A DNA stretch of 64,000 bases, taken from Sporisorium sorghi. Its lineage: Eukaryota; Basidiomycota; Ustilaginomycetes; Ustilaginales; Ustilaginaceae. The notes beneath the pieces were generated by a model that saw only the letters and a program-made list of their open reading frames with translations, did not search any database and was not told the origin of the DNA. Positions 52,701 through 61,943 of the stretch are shown one piece after another; the stretch's first letter is position 1, and every line of letters starts with the position of its first letter. The translations under genes were made by a program, and so were the position numbers. Location: positions 1 to 64,000 of the forward strand of contig JALCCG010000030.1 in NCBI GenBank assembly GCA_023212695.1, read 5' to 3'.

Positions 52701-55349
52701 CCTTCAATGCGCCAAGGTTCGTCGACGTCCACTTCCTACGGCACGATCAACGGCCTGCGAAGACGGCCGACTGAGTCGGCAAAGGTGGGCAATGCACTGG
52801 ACGGCACCGGCGGCACAGGTAGCAGCGGCACGCGCAAGATGACTCACGTGTCAAGCGGAAGCGGTACCGCTTCCACGCCGCGTCGTCGTTCGGATGCGAT
52901 CGCTCCAAAGACGCCCACTGCTGCCAAGTCGCCTGCTGCACCTCGTCCACCCCTGCACCAGCCGCCTCTTCGCGACCATTCTCCGCCTCAACATGCCCAT
53001 CGTGTCAAAGAAGGCAAGCGCTCCATCTTTACTGTGGGACGTGGAGGCATAGCAGGCTACCTCTCGAGTCTGCTAGGCACGGCAAGCTACGTCGACATCA
53101 CCGCAAAGACCGATGTTTACGTCGGCTTCTTGCCCGCTCATGCGCTTGAGCGCATCATGGAGCGTCGACCGATTGTGCTCTTGACGCTCTGCAAGCGTTT
53201 GCTCAGTCTGCTGCCTCCTCTCATCCTGCACATCGACTCGTCGCTCGACTGGCAGCAGGTCAACGCTGGGCAGGTCATCTACCGCGAAGACGATCCGTCA
53301 GACAGCTTTTTCATTGTCATCAACGGACGACTGCGTGCCATTACCGAAAAGAGCAACGGCATCGAGGTGCACAACGAATATGGTCAGGGCGACAGCGTGG
53401 GCGAGCTCGATGTCATTACCAACTCGCGCAGACGCACGACATTGCATGCCATCCGTGACTCGGAGCTAGCCAAGATGCCGTCCACGCTGTTCAACGCGAT
53501 CTCTGTGCGCCATCCGGCCATCACCATCCAGATCTCGCGCATCATTGCGCGTCGAGTTCGAGCCGAGCTAATCCGAAGCAAGCAGGAGGGTGCGGCGCTC
53601 GGTGCGCCCATTCCAGGTCTGCCTGATCTGGGAAGGAACAACCTCAACCTCAAGACGGTGGCCATCGTTCCCGTGACGCGCCAAGTGCCCGTGATTGACT
53701 TTGCAGCCAAGTTGCAGACTGCGTTCGACGACACCATCGGTGGACGAGCCATCTTTTTGGATCAGAGCAGCGTCATGGGTGTGCTCGGACGCCACGCGTT
53801 CAGCCGTATGGGCAAGCTCAAGCTGGCCGGATGGCTTGCCGACCTGGAGCAAAAGTATCGCATGGTGGTGTACGTCGTCGACACGCCCGTGTCTTCGGCC
53901 TGGTCGCAAACGTCGATCCGGCAGGCGGACTGCGTGCTGATGGTCGGCTTCGGCGATGAGCCGGCGATGGGCGAGTACGAGAGGCTGCTGCTGAGCGTCA
54001 AGACGACGGCACGCAAGGAGCTGGTGCTGCTGCATCCCGAGCGGAGCGTGCCACCTGGATCGACGCGTGAATGGCTCAAGAATCGGCCGTGGGTGCATGC
54101 GCACCACCACGTCGAGATGCCCGGTCTGACGGGATCGCACACAGCGGCGGCGGCCATGTCGACGGGCGGCGATCCGAAAGCCGTCAAGGCGTTGCGAAAC
54201 CTCAAGCAAAAGCTCGAGACTTCGTTGCAGCGGTACCGCAAGACCAAGACGCCGCTGTCTGCCTCGGGACGGCCGCATCATGCGTCCGACTTTGCACGCT
54301 TAGCTCGCCGGCTGTGCGGTATGAGTATCGGGCTGGTGCTTGGCGGAGGTGGTGCGCGTGGGTGCGCCCATTTGGGTGTAATTCGCGCCCTAGAAGAGCG
54401 CGGCATCCCGATCGACATGGTAGGCGGCACGTCGATCGGATCGCTCGTCGGCGGGCTGTATGCAAGAGAAGCCGAGATGGTGTCGACGTTCGGACGCGCC
54501 AAACGATTTGCTGGACGTATGGCGTCGCTGTGGCGCTTCGCTTCCGACCTCACGTACCCTGTGGTCTCCTATACCACGGGCCACGAGTTCAACCGCGGCG
54601 TGTTCAAGGCGATCCAAGAGACGCACATCGAAGATATGTGGATCCCATTCTTCTGCAACACGACCAACATCACGTGGTCGCGCATGGAGGTGCACACGAC
54701 GGGCTACGCGTGGCGCTACATCCGCGGCTCGATGACGCTAGCAGGTCTCATTCCGCCGCTGGTGGACGAGGGCAACATGCTTGTGGATGGCGGGTATGTG
54801 GACAATCTGCCTGTGACGGTGATGCTGGCGATGGGTGCGCGGTCGGTGTTTGCGGTGGATGTGGGGTCGATCGACGACACGAGCCCGCGCGCGTACGGCG
54901 ACACGCTTTCCGGATGGTGGGTGCTGCTGAACCGGTGGAACCCGTGGTCGGACGCGGGCAAGATCCCGTCGATCCCGGACATCCAGGGCCGGCTGACGTA
55001 CGTGTCGTCGGTCAAGACGCTCGAGGAGGCCAAGAAGGTCAAAGGGTGTTTTTATATGCGCATGCCTGTAGAAGAGTTTGGCACGCTGGCGTTTGGGAGG
55101 TTTGATATGATCTACGAGAAGGGGTATAAGGCGGCGACGGAGCTGCTGGACGGGTGGGATGCTGAGGGCAAATTGCCGTCGGGGATGGAGAGGGACGAGT
55201 TTGACGATGACGATGATGAGGAGGGGGGGGAGACGGAGTATGAGGAGTATGTGGGTGGTGACAACGGAGGAGGGGTGAGGCGGATCAGGAAGAAGAAGCG
55301 CAGGACGAGGAGGAAGGCTGGCATCAGCGCTCGTCGCAATAGTATCTAA
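49734..55349 (+). CDS. NTE1: Lysophospholipase NTE1 (neuropathy target esterase type)
   Basis: This 1871-residue ER membrane enzyme deacylates phosphatidylcholine to glycerophosphocholine. The N-terminus has two hydrophobic segments (about 56-77 and 86-113). Cyclic-nucleotide-binding-like domains follow at about 170-260, around 870 (KFFPAGSTLVKAGESRAG) and 1173 onward (VNAGQVIYREDDPSDSFF), separated by long Ser-rich linkers. The patatin domain (about 1540-1700) has GGGGARGCAHLG as oxyanion-hole loop, the nucleophile motif GTSIG (Ser1567) and the DGG motif (Asp1685). The tail is acidic then very basic (KKKRRTRRK). Yeast Nte1 is 1679 residues; the excess is in linkers. The start ATG is in GGCATCATGTCG. 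A long repeat-rich region lies upstream. Confidence 0.97.
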   Translation: MSQVPAASQPSWSSVASAALSTATEASSTAATAAAAANPYADERNPLIALFDGLLRVVLASLNLIRILATFFTITLPSLVYTILHYSLTLQLNFPSLALLFLTSLVSAFIWLRYRHLNKYERLREVPLIRDEGFNLNPDVASAGGDNDRGSFHNYLDDFLQAIRIFGFLEKPVFHELARHLQTRRLVAGDSLSLDTDFSFYIVIDGHVQVYAPLPSATASAVGQDTVEDEDDSGYQLLNEVESGGTLSSLFTILSLFTEDVKLSFGADDDSHLASHPLANSTMDRQYSSAYSVRGSNATAPTSPYASAFNPPSQTAAQLQLNAAALRNVPAAMSTEGAVERLGGGAAAAVRLASRSSHSRTVSSSTESMTIQEGDTSTVMDPHETFDESAPNSLGHAPDLQMPPAQATAPFTHFAPGYQASPAGTPMSAMPSSSQSPFFRGRATSIHGLHEGIGGGPTTPGSIRSAMSSSAHGHFQPHPHHLPRQGVGTVARATVDTTLAVIPAEAFKRLTKRFPNAAAHIVQVILARLSRVTFHTAHKYLGLTKEVMRTEKSINDLACFPLPSEFYEKGGMDKLRHRFLPQPTSKRDSTLDDDYFRNFQQWTSTTQRSATPVQATARDADSITNSPPKVRIATEQPSFPTSPKQSNRKGAVPPRIATAKTPWGHPDPPLKTPTARTTVGPGDLLSMASMSQDGWHTSGFDIHSAQPTPRAKPRSVSKLEPFHGPLPHPMDDSNGGTSPGSRISPIPRRNGSISASHYGEDLNGERPSSNIGLPHFDIKNEVMDCIAKSIGLAQAATSPIAPSFQASPHINAQDSLLQRSVFKSAFSSLSMLDAAMAEEESSITGTNSSMAGHGPSGFHLSDFENEVEIKFFPAGSTLVKAGESRAGLFYVIDGFLDVLLPAEANELEEEDHPNKKRKPAASSGAGLASSVASQQKPASHRKDTSSATLRAGRHEDDAPRDAGSSRPQRRGTDTDRLSSNDEAAASSHRPSMRQGSSTSTSYGTINGLRRRPTESAKVGNALDGTGGTGSSGTRKMTHVSSGSGTASTPRRRSDAIAPKTPTAAKSPAAPRPPLHQPPLRDHSPPQHAHRVKEGKRSIFTVGRGGIAGYLSSLLGTASYVDITAKTDVYVGFLPAHALERIMERRPIVLLTLCKRLLSLLPPLILHIDSSLDWQQVNAGQVIYREDDPSDSFFIVINGRLRAITEKSNGIEVHNEYGQGDSVGELDVITNSRRRTTLHAIRDSELAKMPSTLFNAISVRHPAITIQISRIIARRVRAELIRSKQEGAALGAPIPGLPDLGRNNLNLKTVAIVPVTRQVPVIDFAAKLQTAFDDTIGGRAIFLDQSSVMGVLGRHAFSRMGKLKLAGWLADLEQKYRMVVYVVDTPVSSAWSQTSIRQADCVLMVGFGDEPAMGEYERLLLSVKTTARKELVLLHPERSVPPGSTREWLKNRPWVHAHHHVEMPGLTGSHTAAAAMSTGGDPKAVKALRNLKQKLETSLQRYRKTKTPLSASGRPHHASDFARLARRLCGMSIGLVLGGGGARGCAHLGVIRALEERGIPIDMVGGTSIGSLVGGLYAREAEMVSTFGRAKRFAGRMASLWRFASDLTYPVVSYTTGHEFNRGVFKAIQETHIEDMWIPFFCNTTNITWSRMEVHTTGYAWRYIRGSMTLAGLIPPLVDEGNMLVDGGYVDNLPVTVMLAMGARSVFAVDVGSIDDTSPRAYGDTLSGWWVLLNRWNPWSDAGKIPSIPDIQGRLTYVSSVKTLEEAKKVKGCFYMRMPVEEFGTLAFGRFDMIYEKGYKAATELLDGWDAEGKLPSGMERDEFDDDDDEEGGETEYEEYVGGDNGGGVRRIRKKKRRTRRKAGISARRNSI

Positions 55350-55973
55350 GAGTCGTTCGTCCTTCCTCACACCGCTACATATGCTACACAGATATCAAAC
55401 AATGCAAACGTCTCAACTCATTCAAAGGACTGGTGTGACGGATGGAGCATGATCTGATAGCGAAGTCGATCGAGGCTAAGCGATGCTTGACATTTCTTTT
55501 TTGTGGTCGCCTTTTTTCTTTTCTTATTTTTTTCGATTTTCTTTTATTTTTTTTATTTTTTTTTTTTTTTCGATTTTTCGGCAGAAAGCGCACGTTCGGC
55601 TAAGAAGAAAGCTGACACGTCGACGGAGACGCCCTCTCTGAGGCTCTGCAAGCGGAATTCCGGAGCAAGGGTCTTCTCGAGTGAACGGTGTCGGTCAACT
55701 CTTCTCAACAGGTTTTCGTTTATAACCACCACATATCGGGAGGTTGGCAAGCCTCCTTCTGTCCATCACACACCGTCGACAGCATCAAGATACGCTGCTG
55801 CTAGGCGATCGCAACGGACGCATCGAAGGACAGGCTCGACGAATTCGAAGCTGGTCAAGGAGGTCGCACTGCATCACGAGGCAGGATCAAGCATTCGAGT
55901 ACAACACCACGTCGAACCGCACGATCTGGCACTCCCCGAAACGGAAACAGCGACACCTTTGGAATCGCCAACG
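55350..55973. other. Intergenic: NTE1 3' end and ALG5 leader
   Basis: A T-rich block at about 55496-55578 is a likely 3'-end or promoter element. From there to the ALG5 start the frame is open for 157 codons but lacks an ATG, so I treat it as leader. No separate gene is seen. Confidence 0.55.
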
Positions 55974-57359
55974 ATGGGAGCAGCGTGCTGTGCAGGCGCC
56001 GCGGTCGCCGGGTCAGCCGCCTCTGCTGGACCATCCAGCTTGCTCGACGGAACCATCTACTCGTTCCTCTCAGCCATCCCCATCGCGCTGTACCACTACT
56101 ACCCGCAGATCACGCTCGTGCTGGCGACGTTGCTGGTGCTGGGCGCATCGTCGCTCTACCTGCTGCTTGTCTTGTTGACGCCAGAGACGAAGAGCAGCTC
56201 TGCGTCCGAGCTCACTTTCCTCAGTACAGAGAGTAAGGAGCCGCTGCCGCTGCCGTCGTTGTTGGATGAGCTACAGGAACAAGGTGTGAATGGGACGGTG
56301 CAGCTGAGTGTGGTGGTGCCGGCGTATAACGAGCGGGAGCGGTTGCCGGTCATGCTCAAGGAGACGGTAGAGTTTTTGGATTCGCTCAAAGCGGCTGGGA
56401 AGAGTCTTACGCAGGGTTTGGAGAGAGAGAAATCCAACGGCAACGGCAGCATACCGAACGGAGCGGCGACATCATCAACGACACCTGTCCATGCAGCGCT
56501 ACACGACCCACTCACGAGCTACGAGATCGTCATCGTCGACGACGGCAGCAGCGACGGCACGCACCAGGTCGCCCTCGACTTTGCACGCTCCCACGCCAGT
56601 GCGAGTGCGATTCGCGTCGTGCGCTTGGTCAAGAACCGCGGCAAGGGCGGCGCGGTGCGCCACGGCGTGCTGCACTCCCGCGGGGCGCTTGTGCTCTTTG
56701 CAGACGCTGACGGAGCGACGTCCTTCCGCGACCTGTCTACGCTGTGCTCGGTGCTGGCGCGTGTGGTGACGAAAGCGGGACACGGCGTTGCAGTCGGCAG
56801 CCGCGCACACATGGTCAAGTCAGATGCCGTGGTCAAGCGCAGTTTCGTGAGGAACTTCCTCATGCACGGTTTCCACTTGTTCCTCACGCTGCTCCTACGC
56901 CCGCCCACACTCAAGACGCTGTTCAGGAGATGGACCGGCAAAAAGGGCAAGGCCGGGAGAGAGCTGCTGCCCGTCCAGCCAGAGATCAAAGACACCCAGT
57001 GCGGGTTCAAGCTCTTCACCCGCCCCACCGCACAAATCGTTTTTCCCACGAGCCACATCGACGGCTGGATCTTTGACGTCGAGCTGCTCATCCTCGCACA
57101 GACCAGCTCCACCCTCGCGCTCCAGCAGCACCCCCCACCATCCTGTGTCACAGAGAAGGCGGAGGAAGAGGACGAGGTAAGAGAGTTGAAGAAGCTGCCG
57201 ATTCCGATCGCAGAGGTCAGCGTGCACTGGCAAGAGGTCGGCGGGAGCAAGATCGATCTGGTCAGGGACTCGATACGTATGGCGCTGGATCTGATCGTGA
57301 TTAGGGCGAATTACAAGTTGGGTCGGTGGATGATGCCGCGTCCTGCGACGAGTGGGTAG
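55974..57359 (+). CDS. ALG5: Dolichyl-phosphate beta-glucosyltransferase ALG5
   Basis: This 461-residue ER membrane enzyme transfers glucose from UDP-glucose to dolichyl phosphate, the donor for the last steps of N-glycan precursor assembly. An N-terminal membrane anchor (about residues 42-70, TLVLATLLVLGASSLYLLLV) precedes the GT2 fold: SVVVPAYNERERLP (from about 111), VDDGSSDGT (D189-D190), KNRGKGGAVRHG, FADADGAT (D244-D246, metal site), then DTQCGFKLF and HIDGWIFDVELL, which are signatures of ALG5 rather than of dolichyl-phosphate mannose synthase. Yeast Alg5 has 334 residues; linkers near 140-170 and a Glu-rich insert before the last block explain the excess. It converges with the bleomycin hydrolase gene. 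Confidence 0.95.
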   Translation: MGAACCAGAAVAGSAASAGPSSLLDGTIYSFLSAIPIALYHYYPQITLVLATLLVLGASSLYLLLVLLTPETKSSSASELTFLSTESKEPLPLPSLLDELQEQGVNGTVQLSVVVPAYNERERLPVMLKETVEFLDSLKAAGKSLTQGLEREKSNGNGSIPNGAATSSTTPVHAALHDPLTSYEIVIVDDGSSDGTHQVALDFARSHASASAIRVVRLVKNRGKGGAVRHGVLHSRGALVLFADADGATSFRDLSTLCSVLARVVTKAGHGVAVGSRAHMVKSDAVVKRSFVRNFLMHGFHLFLTLLLRPPTLKTLFRRWTGKKGKAGRELLPVQPEIKDTQCGFKLFTRPTAQIVFPTSHIDGWIFDVELLILAQTSSTLALQQHPPPSCVTEKAEEEDEVRELKKLPIPIAEVSVHWQEVGGSKIDLVRDSIRMALDLIVIRANYKLGRWMMPRPATSG

Positions 57360-57915
57360 AGGGGGCGTAGAATAGAGGTCTTGCTTTGTGAAGAGTGACC
57401 AAGGTTTTATTGGGCGCAATGCGTGTGGTGTGAGTCGGCGTGTGCGTGCGGAGTGTGTTCTTGGTGTCTCTTTCTTGCGCTGGCTGTCGCTCTCGAGTGT
57501 ACTCTTTCGCTCTCGCTTCCGCCCTCTCACACACCGACTCACACACTCTCTTCCTTGTACTCTTCCGCTCCCCGGCTCTGTCTCACCTTGCCGCACTCGC
57601 ACATGCTCCAGCACTCGCGTTCGTTTTGACTCTCCTTCGCGTGTGCTTTCTCTCGCTTTCTCACGCGTCCTGTCACTCACTCTCTTTCGCTCTCTCACAC
57701 ATGGACTCTGCCGCCCGTTCTGTCGCTGGTCTTGCTCTGTCGCTGGTCTCGCTCTCGCTCTCCCCCTTTTGCTGTTCACTTTCTCCATTCCGCTTTTACT
57801 CTCTCTCGCTCTTCCGCCATCGGTCTCTCACACGCACACTCCTCGCACAGCATTGCACAACAGACCATGATCATTAGGAAGCACGTGAGCGTAAAATCTA
57901 CATCCTGGCACCACT
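57360..57915. other. Convergent intergenic region dominated by a pyrimidine tract
   Basis: Between the stops of ALG5 and bleomycin hydrolase lies about 370 bases of imperfect CTCTCG/CTCAC repeats (about 57470-57845). The open frames there are artefacts of this repeat. The 3' ends of both genes fall here. Confidence 0.75.
57470..57845. repeat. Degenerate CT-rich repeat tract
   Basis: The plus strand is strongly pyrimidine-rich, with many CTCTCGCT, CTCTCAC and CACTC units and few purines, and the minus strand is correspondingly GAGA-rich. Such a tract can form triplex DNA and would be transcribed in opposite senses from the two flanking genes. Confidence 0.85.
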
Positions 57916-59574
57916 CTACGCCAGCGCACCGAGCGGGTCGTACGGCGGCAGTCGAATCGTCTTGTCATCGACGCCCTTGACAAACAGACTCCACAGCTGC
58001 TTGGGAACAAATTGCTTGCTCACCACCACCTGGTAGTTAAACTCCTCGAACCACTTGTCGCTCATAACCATAAAGCCCTTATCATTCCCAACGCCAGCCT
58101 CGCCCCAGCTGTTCTCCACGCGGTACCTCTCCACTTTACCGGTGCGGTCATCGATGTGCACTGCCGTAATGACCATGGCGTGGGTCATGGACGACTCGCC
58201 GAGCTCGATGCGCTGCGCTTTCGTCAAACCGAGCGTGATGTTGAACGCCTCCTCGTATCCAAACAGCTCCGGGTTCATGATGCCGCTCGTCTTGTCGCTG
58301 AACTGGCCGACGTCGCATCCGAAGAACACCGGGTGGCCGGCCTTGATGGAGCCGACGACCGCCTGGCGCATGACGTCTACGGTGGTGTTGACGTAGCTGA
58401 TCGGCGTGCCCTCCCAGACGTTGCCGAGACGCTCGACGGTGATGAGCTTGCCCGCGGGGTGGCGCGGGTCGTGGATGAGCGAGCAGCGCTGCTTGTGGTC
58501 GAAAGTGCCCGTGTATTCGGCCAGGAAGCGCTTGGGCGTCGATCGAACGGTGACAAATGTGCCGTGCTTGTTGCGGTAGTTGTACGTGAACTCCTCGTCC
58601 GGCTGAGGTGGGGTGCCGAGCGAGATGACGAGCAGGCGGTACACCTCGGCCATCTGCTCGTCCTTGCGTGCGCGCTGCGCCTGTCGCACTGCACGCGCCA
58701 CCTCCTGCGCGCCGATCGACGAGCTGGCGCCAAGCTTGCGCTCGACTTGGTCTTTGATCTGCCGCAGCTCGAGCGTGTACTCGCGCAGCTTGAGCGTGAC
58801 GAGCCAGTTGATCTGCGACGAGTAGCTCGAGTTGTAGCTCTCCGGGAACACGGATTTGGGCACGACACCGTACTTTTCCAACAGGTTGGCCACCATGTCC
58901 CACTGGCCGCCGTCGTTGGTGGGCGCGGTCTTGAGGAAGCCGACAACACGCTGGTCGAGCGCCTCGTCCGCCAACTCAATCATGTTTTCGAGGAAGTAGT
59001 TGGACTTCTCGAGCTTGTCCCAGAAGCTGAGGTAGCTCTGCGAGAGCTCAAACTCGTCGAGCTCGAGCACCTTGGCCGCCTGGTGACGGATCACGTTGCA
59101 CGTAGCAAAAAGCCAGCAGCGACCGGAGCTCTTCTGGTTGACCACGGGCTTGACCTCGTACGGGATGGCGTGCGAAAACACATGCTGGCACGACACCTCG
59201 ACGGTGCGCTTGTGCAGGCTCGCGTTGATCGCGGCGTTGTGCAGCGTCATCTGCGCCAGACGCGCTGCCTGGGTGGAGAGAGCAGAGTCCTGCCAGTCGG
59301 GGATCGACTTGAGCGAGATGCCCGGTGCGCGGTCGGCAGCGGTAGTCGCGGTGGAGGACGAGGCAGCGGCACCGCTACCAAAGCGCTGGAGCGTCTCGGC
59401 CTGGATGCGCGCGAGTCGGTCGGCAGCATGGTGGTTGACGATGGTGCTCGAGCCTTGGGCGTGAGCGCTCGACGACGAGTCGACGCTGACCGTGTACTTG
59501 GCCTTCTCGTTGAAGCTTTCGTTGCTGCCAGTGGCCTTATCAGCGACGGCGGGCTTGGATGCGGCCGAACCCAT
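57916..59574 (-). CDS. LAP3: Bleomycin hydrolase (papain-family cysteine aminopeptidase)
   Basis: This 552-residue protease is the Gal6/Lap3/BLMH type, a hexameric barrel that trims peptides and inactivates bleomycin and homocysteine thiolactone. The catalytic triad is visible: Cys153 in SSGRCWLFA, His465 in MTHAMVITAVH and Asn488 in VENSWGEAG. About 85 extra N-terminal residues precede the usual start, beginning MGSAASK, which fits the N-myristoylation pattern MGxxxS. The C-terminus, which reaches into the active site in this family, ends DPLGALA. Yeast and animal enzymes are encoded with one more residue (GALAK, GALAE) that yeast removes itself; here the mature end is encoded. A (GA)n repeat lies just upstream of the ATG. 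Confidence 0.96.
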   Translation of the reverse strand: MGSAASKPAVADKATGSNESFNEKAKYTVSVDSSSSAHAQGSSTIVNHHAADRLARIQAETLQRFGSGAAASSSTATTAADRAPGISLKSIPDWQDSALSTQAARLAQMTLHNAAINASLHKRTVEVSCQHVFSHAIPYEVKPVVNQKSSGRCWLFATCNVIRHQAAKVLELDEFELSQSYLSFWDKLEKSNYFLENMIELADEALDQRVVGFLKTAPTNDGGQWDMVANLLEKYGVVPKSVFPESYNSSYSSQINWLVTLKLREYTLELRQIKDQVERKLGASSSIGAQEVARAVRQAQRARKDEQMAEVYRLLVISLGTPPQPDEEFTYNYRNKHGTFVTVRSTPKRFLAEYTGTFDHKQRCSLIHDPRHPAGKLITVERLGNVWEGTPISYVNTTVDVMRQAVVGSIKAGHPVFFGCDVGQFSDKTSGIMNPELFGYEEAFNITLGLTKAQRIELGESSMTHAMVITAVHIDDRTGKVERYRVENSWGEAGVGNDKGFMVMSDKWFEEFNYQVVVSKQFVPKQLWSLFVKGVDDKTIRLPPYDPLGALA

Positions 59575-59591
59575 GGTTGTCTAGAGTTGAG

Positions 59592-59634
<43 letters not shown>

Positions 59635-60464
59635 CAGGTCGAGGTCTATGTGGTTGAAGAGAGAGAGGAGGAGGGAAGGAGGAGCAATGCTGAGCTGACG
59701 TCTTTAAGTACGGACTGCGAGCTTGCTTGCTATCTTGCCGCAGGAGCCGAGTCACTCAAAGTGACACGCAGGCAGAGCGAGATAACGGCATTCAAGTGTG
59801 GGGGAAGAGGTGCGTGCTCTCCCTCCAACAGCAGATTACTGGTTACTAAACGGACGAGTCAAGCTGCGCGCGCGATCAGCTTGGGGAGCGGCGGCACGCC
59901 ATCGGCCAACTTTGCCTATCATTTCAATCGAAAGGGTCCACTCCCATCGTCTCGGAAGGGCGTCGACCGAATACCGACGCAGAGCAGCACAGCACAGCAC
60001 AGCACAGCAACGCCCTGCTCATCGCGTTCAAGCTCAGCCGTCACACAGAAAAGACAGGCAGCGATAAGGCACACTCGCGTTGCGCCGCCCTCTTTTTTTT
60101 TTCGAGCCGCATCCGCATGAAAAATGCACAACGCGAGCACAGCTCCGCGGCGCCTCGTGAAATGAGCTGCGTGAACGGACCCTTGTTTCGCGATCGACTC
60201 TAGATCCGGGACACATCGGGATAAGACGGACCGCGATCCCGATTCACAACCTTGGCGTCCTTCCTCGTGGTCACGAAGCTCAAAGTCCCTCATCACCACT
60301 CGGCAGCAAACAGCTCTCACAATGAACGTCGGATGGTTTTGCAGATAGTTTTCAACACGACAAGAGTATGTACAGAGTGTGTAGACGAGCGCCAACATAA
60401 ATGCCTTGTAGCCGTGGACGGCATCATCGATAAGAAACCTTCTGGCCCAGCCGCAACATCGAAA
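59575..60464. other. Intergenic: bleomycin hydrolase promoter and PGDH 3' end
   Basis: Besides the (GA)n repeat at 59590-59634 there is a short (AGCAC)n run near 59983-60009. No gene or RNA gene is recognised. Confidence 0.6.
59590..59634. repeat. (GA)n microsatellite in the bleomycin hydrolase leader
   Basis: An almost pure GA run of about 45 bases with a few AAAG breaks, starting 16 bases upstream of the start codon. On the coding strand it is a CT-rich leader element. Confidence 0.95.
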
Positions 60465-61943
60465 TCACGTCAGCAGACGAGTGAGGATGTTGGCTTCGGT
60501 CTTGGAGACACGGTCGTAGATCTCTCGGATGTCGTTCTCGGTTACGCCCGAGATGTCGACTAGCATGTATGCGGTGGCTTTGTGCGAATCCGAGTGCTGC
60601 TTGTCGACGTTGAAGGCACCGAGAATCTCGTTGACCGCGCGCAGCGAACCGGGCTGGTTCTGGTGGACGTAGCAGATGCGGATCACACGCGAGTCGGCCT
60701 CGGTAATGGCACGCAGGTCGACCTCGGGGAAGTTGACCGCACCCACCGAACCACCGTAGTTGATGTAGCGCACCAGGGCGTCCGAGACCTCGATGCCGAT
60801 CATGCGCTGCGCCTCTTCAGTGCTTCCGCCAATATGAGGCGTCAACATGACGTTGGGCAGCTTGCACAGCTCCGACGCCCAGCTGTTGAGCTCGTTCGAG
60901 AACGTACCCGGTCCAGAAGCGGCAGGCTCCTTGGGGAACACGTCGACCGCCGCACCGGCCAAGTGGCCCGACTGGAGTCCCTCGACGAGCGCCGGGATGT
61001 CGACGACGCTGCCTCGTGCGTTGTTGATCAGGTATGCGCCCTTCTTCATCGCCTTGATCTGCTCGGCGCGGATCATGTTCTTGGTCTCGGGCAGCTCGGG
61101 CACGTGCAGCGACACGAAATCGGCGGTTCCGAGCAGCTCGTTGAGCGTCGACACCTGTCGAGCCGATCCGAGCGGCATGAGCGGCACCACGTCGTAGTAG
61201 ATGACGTGCATCCCCATCGCCTCGGCCAGCACCGAGAGCTGCGATCCAATGTGGCCGTAACCGACAATGCCGAGGATCTTGCCTCGCACCTCGTAGCAGC
61301 CCTTGGACACCTTGTTCCACGTTCCCGCCCTCATCTCGTTGACGCGGTCGCCGAGCTGACGCGACAGGCTGATCATCTCACCAATCACCAGCTCTGCCAC
61401 CGAACGCGAGTTGGCAAAGGGCGAGTTGAACACGGCCACACCGGCTTTGGCAGCCGCCTCGAGGTCGACCTGGTTGGTGCCGATGCAGAAGCAGCCGACG
61501 ACGAGCAGCTTGTGTGCGGCGCGGAACACCTTGGCCGTGAGCTTGGTCTTGCTGCGAATGCCGATCGCGTGGTACTGTCCGATGTTCTGAATGAGCTCCT
61601 CCTCGCTCCACGCCTTGGTGTGGAAGTCCACCTGGTAGCCCTGCTCCTTGAGCATCTTGACTGCTCCCTGCGAGACGTTCTCGAGCAGCAGGATGCGGAT
61701 GTCCTCCGTGTCGAACGGCGTCAGCAGACGCGGCGCCGAGAGCGGCACCGACTGCGAAGCCGCACGCGCGCGCACGTTGGGCGGCGAGAACGAGGCGGGC
61801 GGCGACGTGGAAGGGTGGATCGACGTGCCGTTGGCCAGACGCTGGGCACCGGCCTGTGCTGCCATCATGGCCGAGAACGAGCCCGCATTGGCAGGCGGCG
61901 AGAAGCCGGCGCGGTGGAAAGCCTGTCCGTGTGTTTCCGACAT
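60465..61943 (-). CDS. SER33: D-3-phosphoglycerate dehydrogenase (Ser3/Ser33 type)
   Basis: This 492-residue enzyme oxidises 3-phosphoglycerate with NAD+ in the first step of serine synthesis. After about 70 disordered residues come the substrate-binding domain (LLLENVSQGAVKML onward), the Rossmann motif GYGHIG (G228-G233), the NNARGSVVD block, and the catalytic His370 in LTPHIGGSTEEAQ. A C-terminal ACT domain (about 415-492, with SLRAVNEILG) is the usual serine-feedback site. Length is close to that of yeast Ser3/Ser33 (469). The start is the ATG of MSETHG; the frame continues 16 codons upstream from a TTG only. No intron is seen. Confidence 0.97.
   Translation of the reverse strand: MSETHGQAFHRAGFSPPANAGSFSAMMAAQAGAQRLANGTSIHPSTSPPASFSPPNVRARAASQSVPLSAPRLLTPFDTEDIRILLLENVSQGAVKMLKEQGYQVDFHTKAWSEEELIQNIGQYHAIGIRSKTKLTAKVFRAAHKLLVVGCFCIGTNQVDLEAAAKAGVAVFNSPFANSRSVAELVIGEMISLSRQLGDRVNEMRAGTWNKVSKGCYEVRGKILGIVGYGHIGSQLSVLAEAMGMHVIYYDVVPLMPLGSARQVSTLNELLGTADFVSLHVPELPETKNMIRAEQIKAMKKGAYLINNARGSVVDIPALVEGLQSGHLAGAAVDVFPKEPAASGPGTFSNELNSWASELCKLPNVMLTPHIGGSTEEAQRMIGIEVSDALVRYINYGGSVGAVNFPEVDLRAITEADSRVIRICYVHQNQPGSLRAVNEILGAFNVDKQHSDSHKATAYMLVDISGVTENDIREIYDRVSKTEANILTRLLT

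Noticed and set aside
55503..55973. 157-codon upstream extension of ALG5
   Set aside because: It starts at a GTG in a T-rich tract, has no ATG, and precedes the normal membrane anchor.
57388..57877. Ser/Leu-rich and Arg/Glu-rich frames in the CT tract
   Set aside because: They are repeat artefacts; their composition follows the CTCTCG units.
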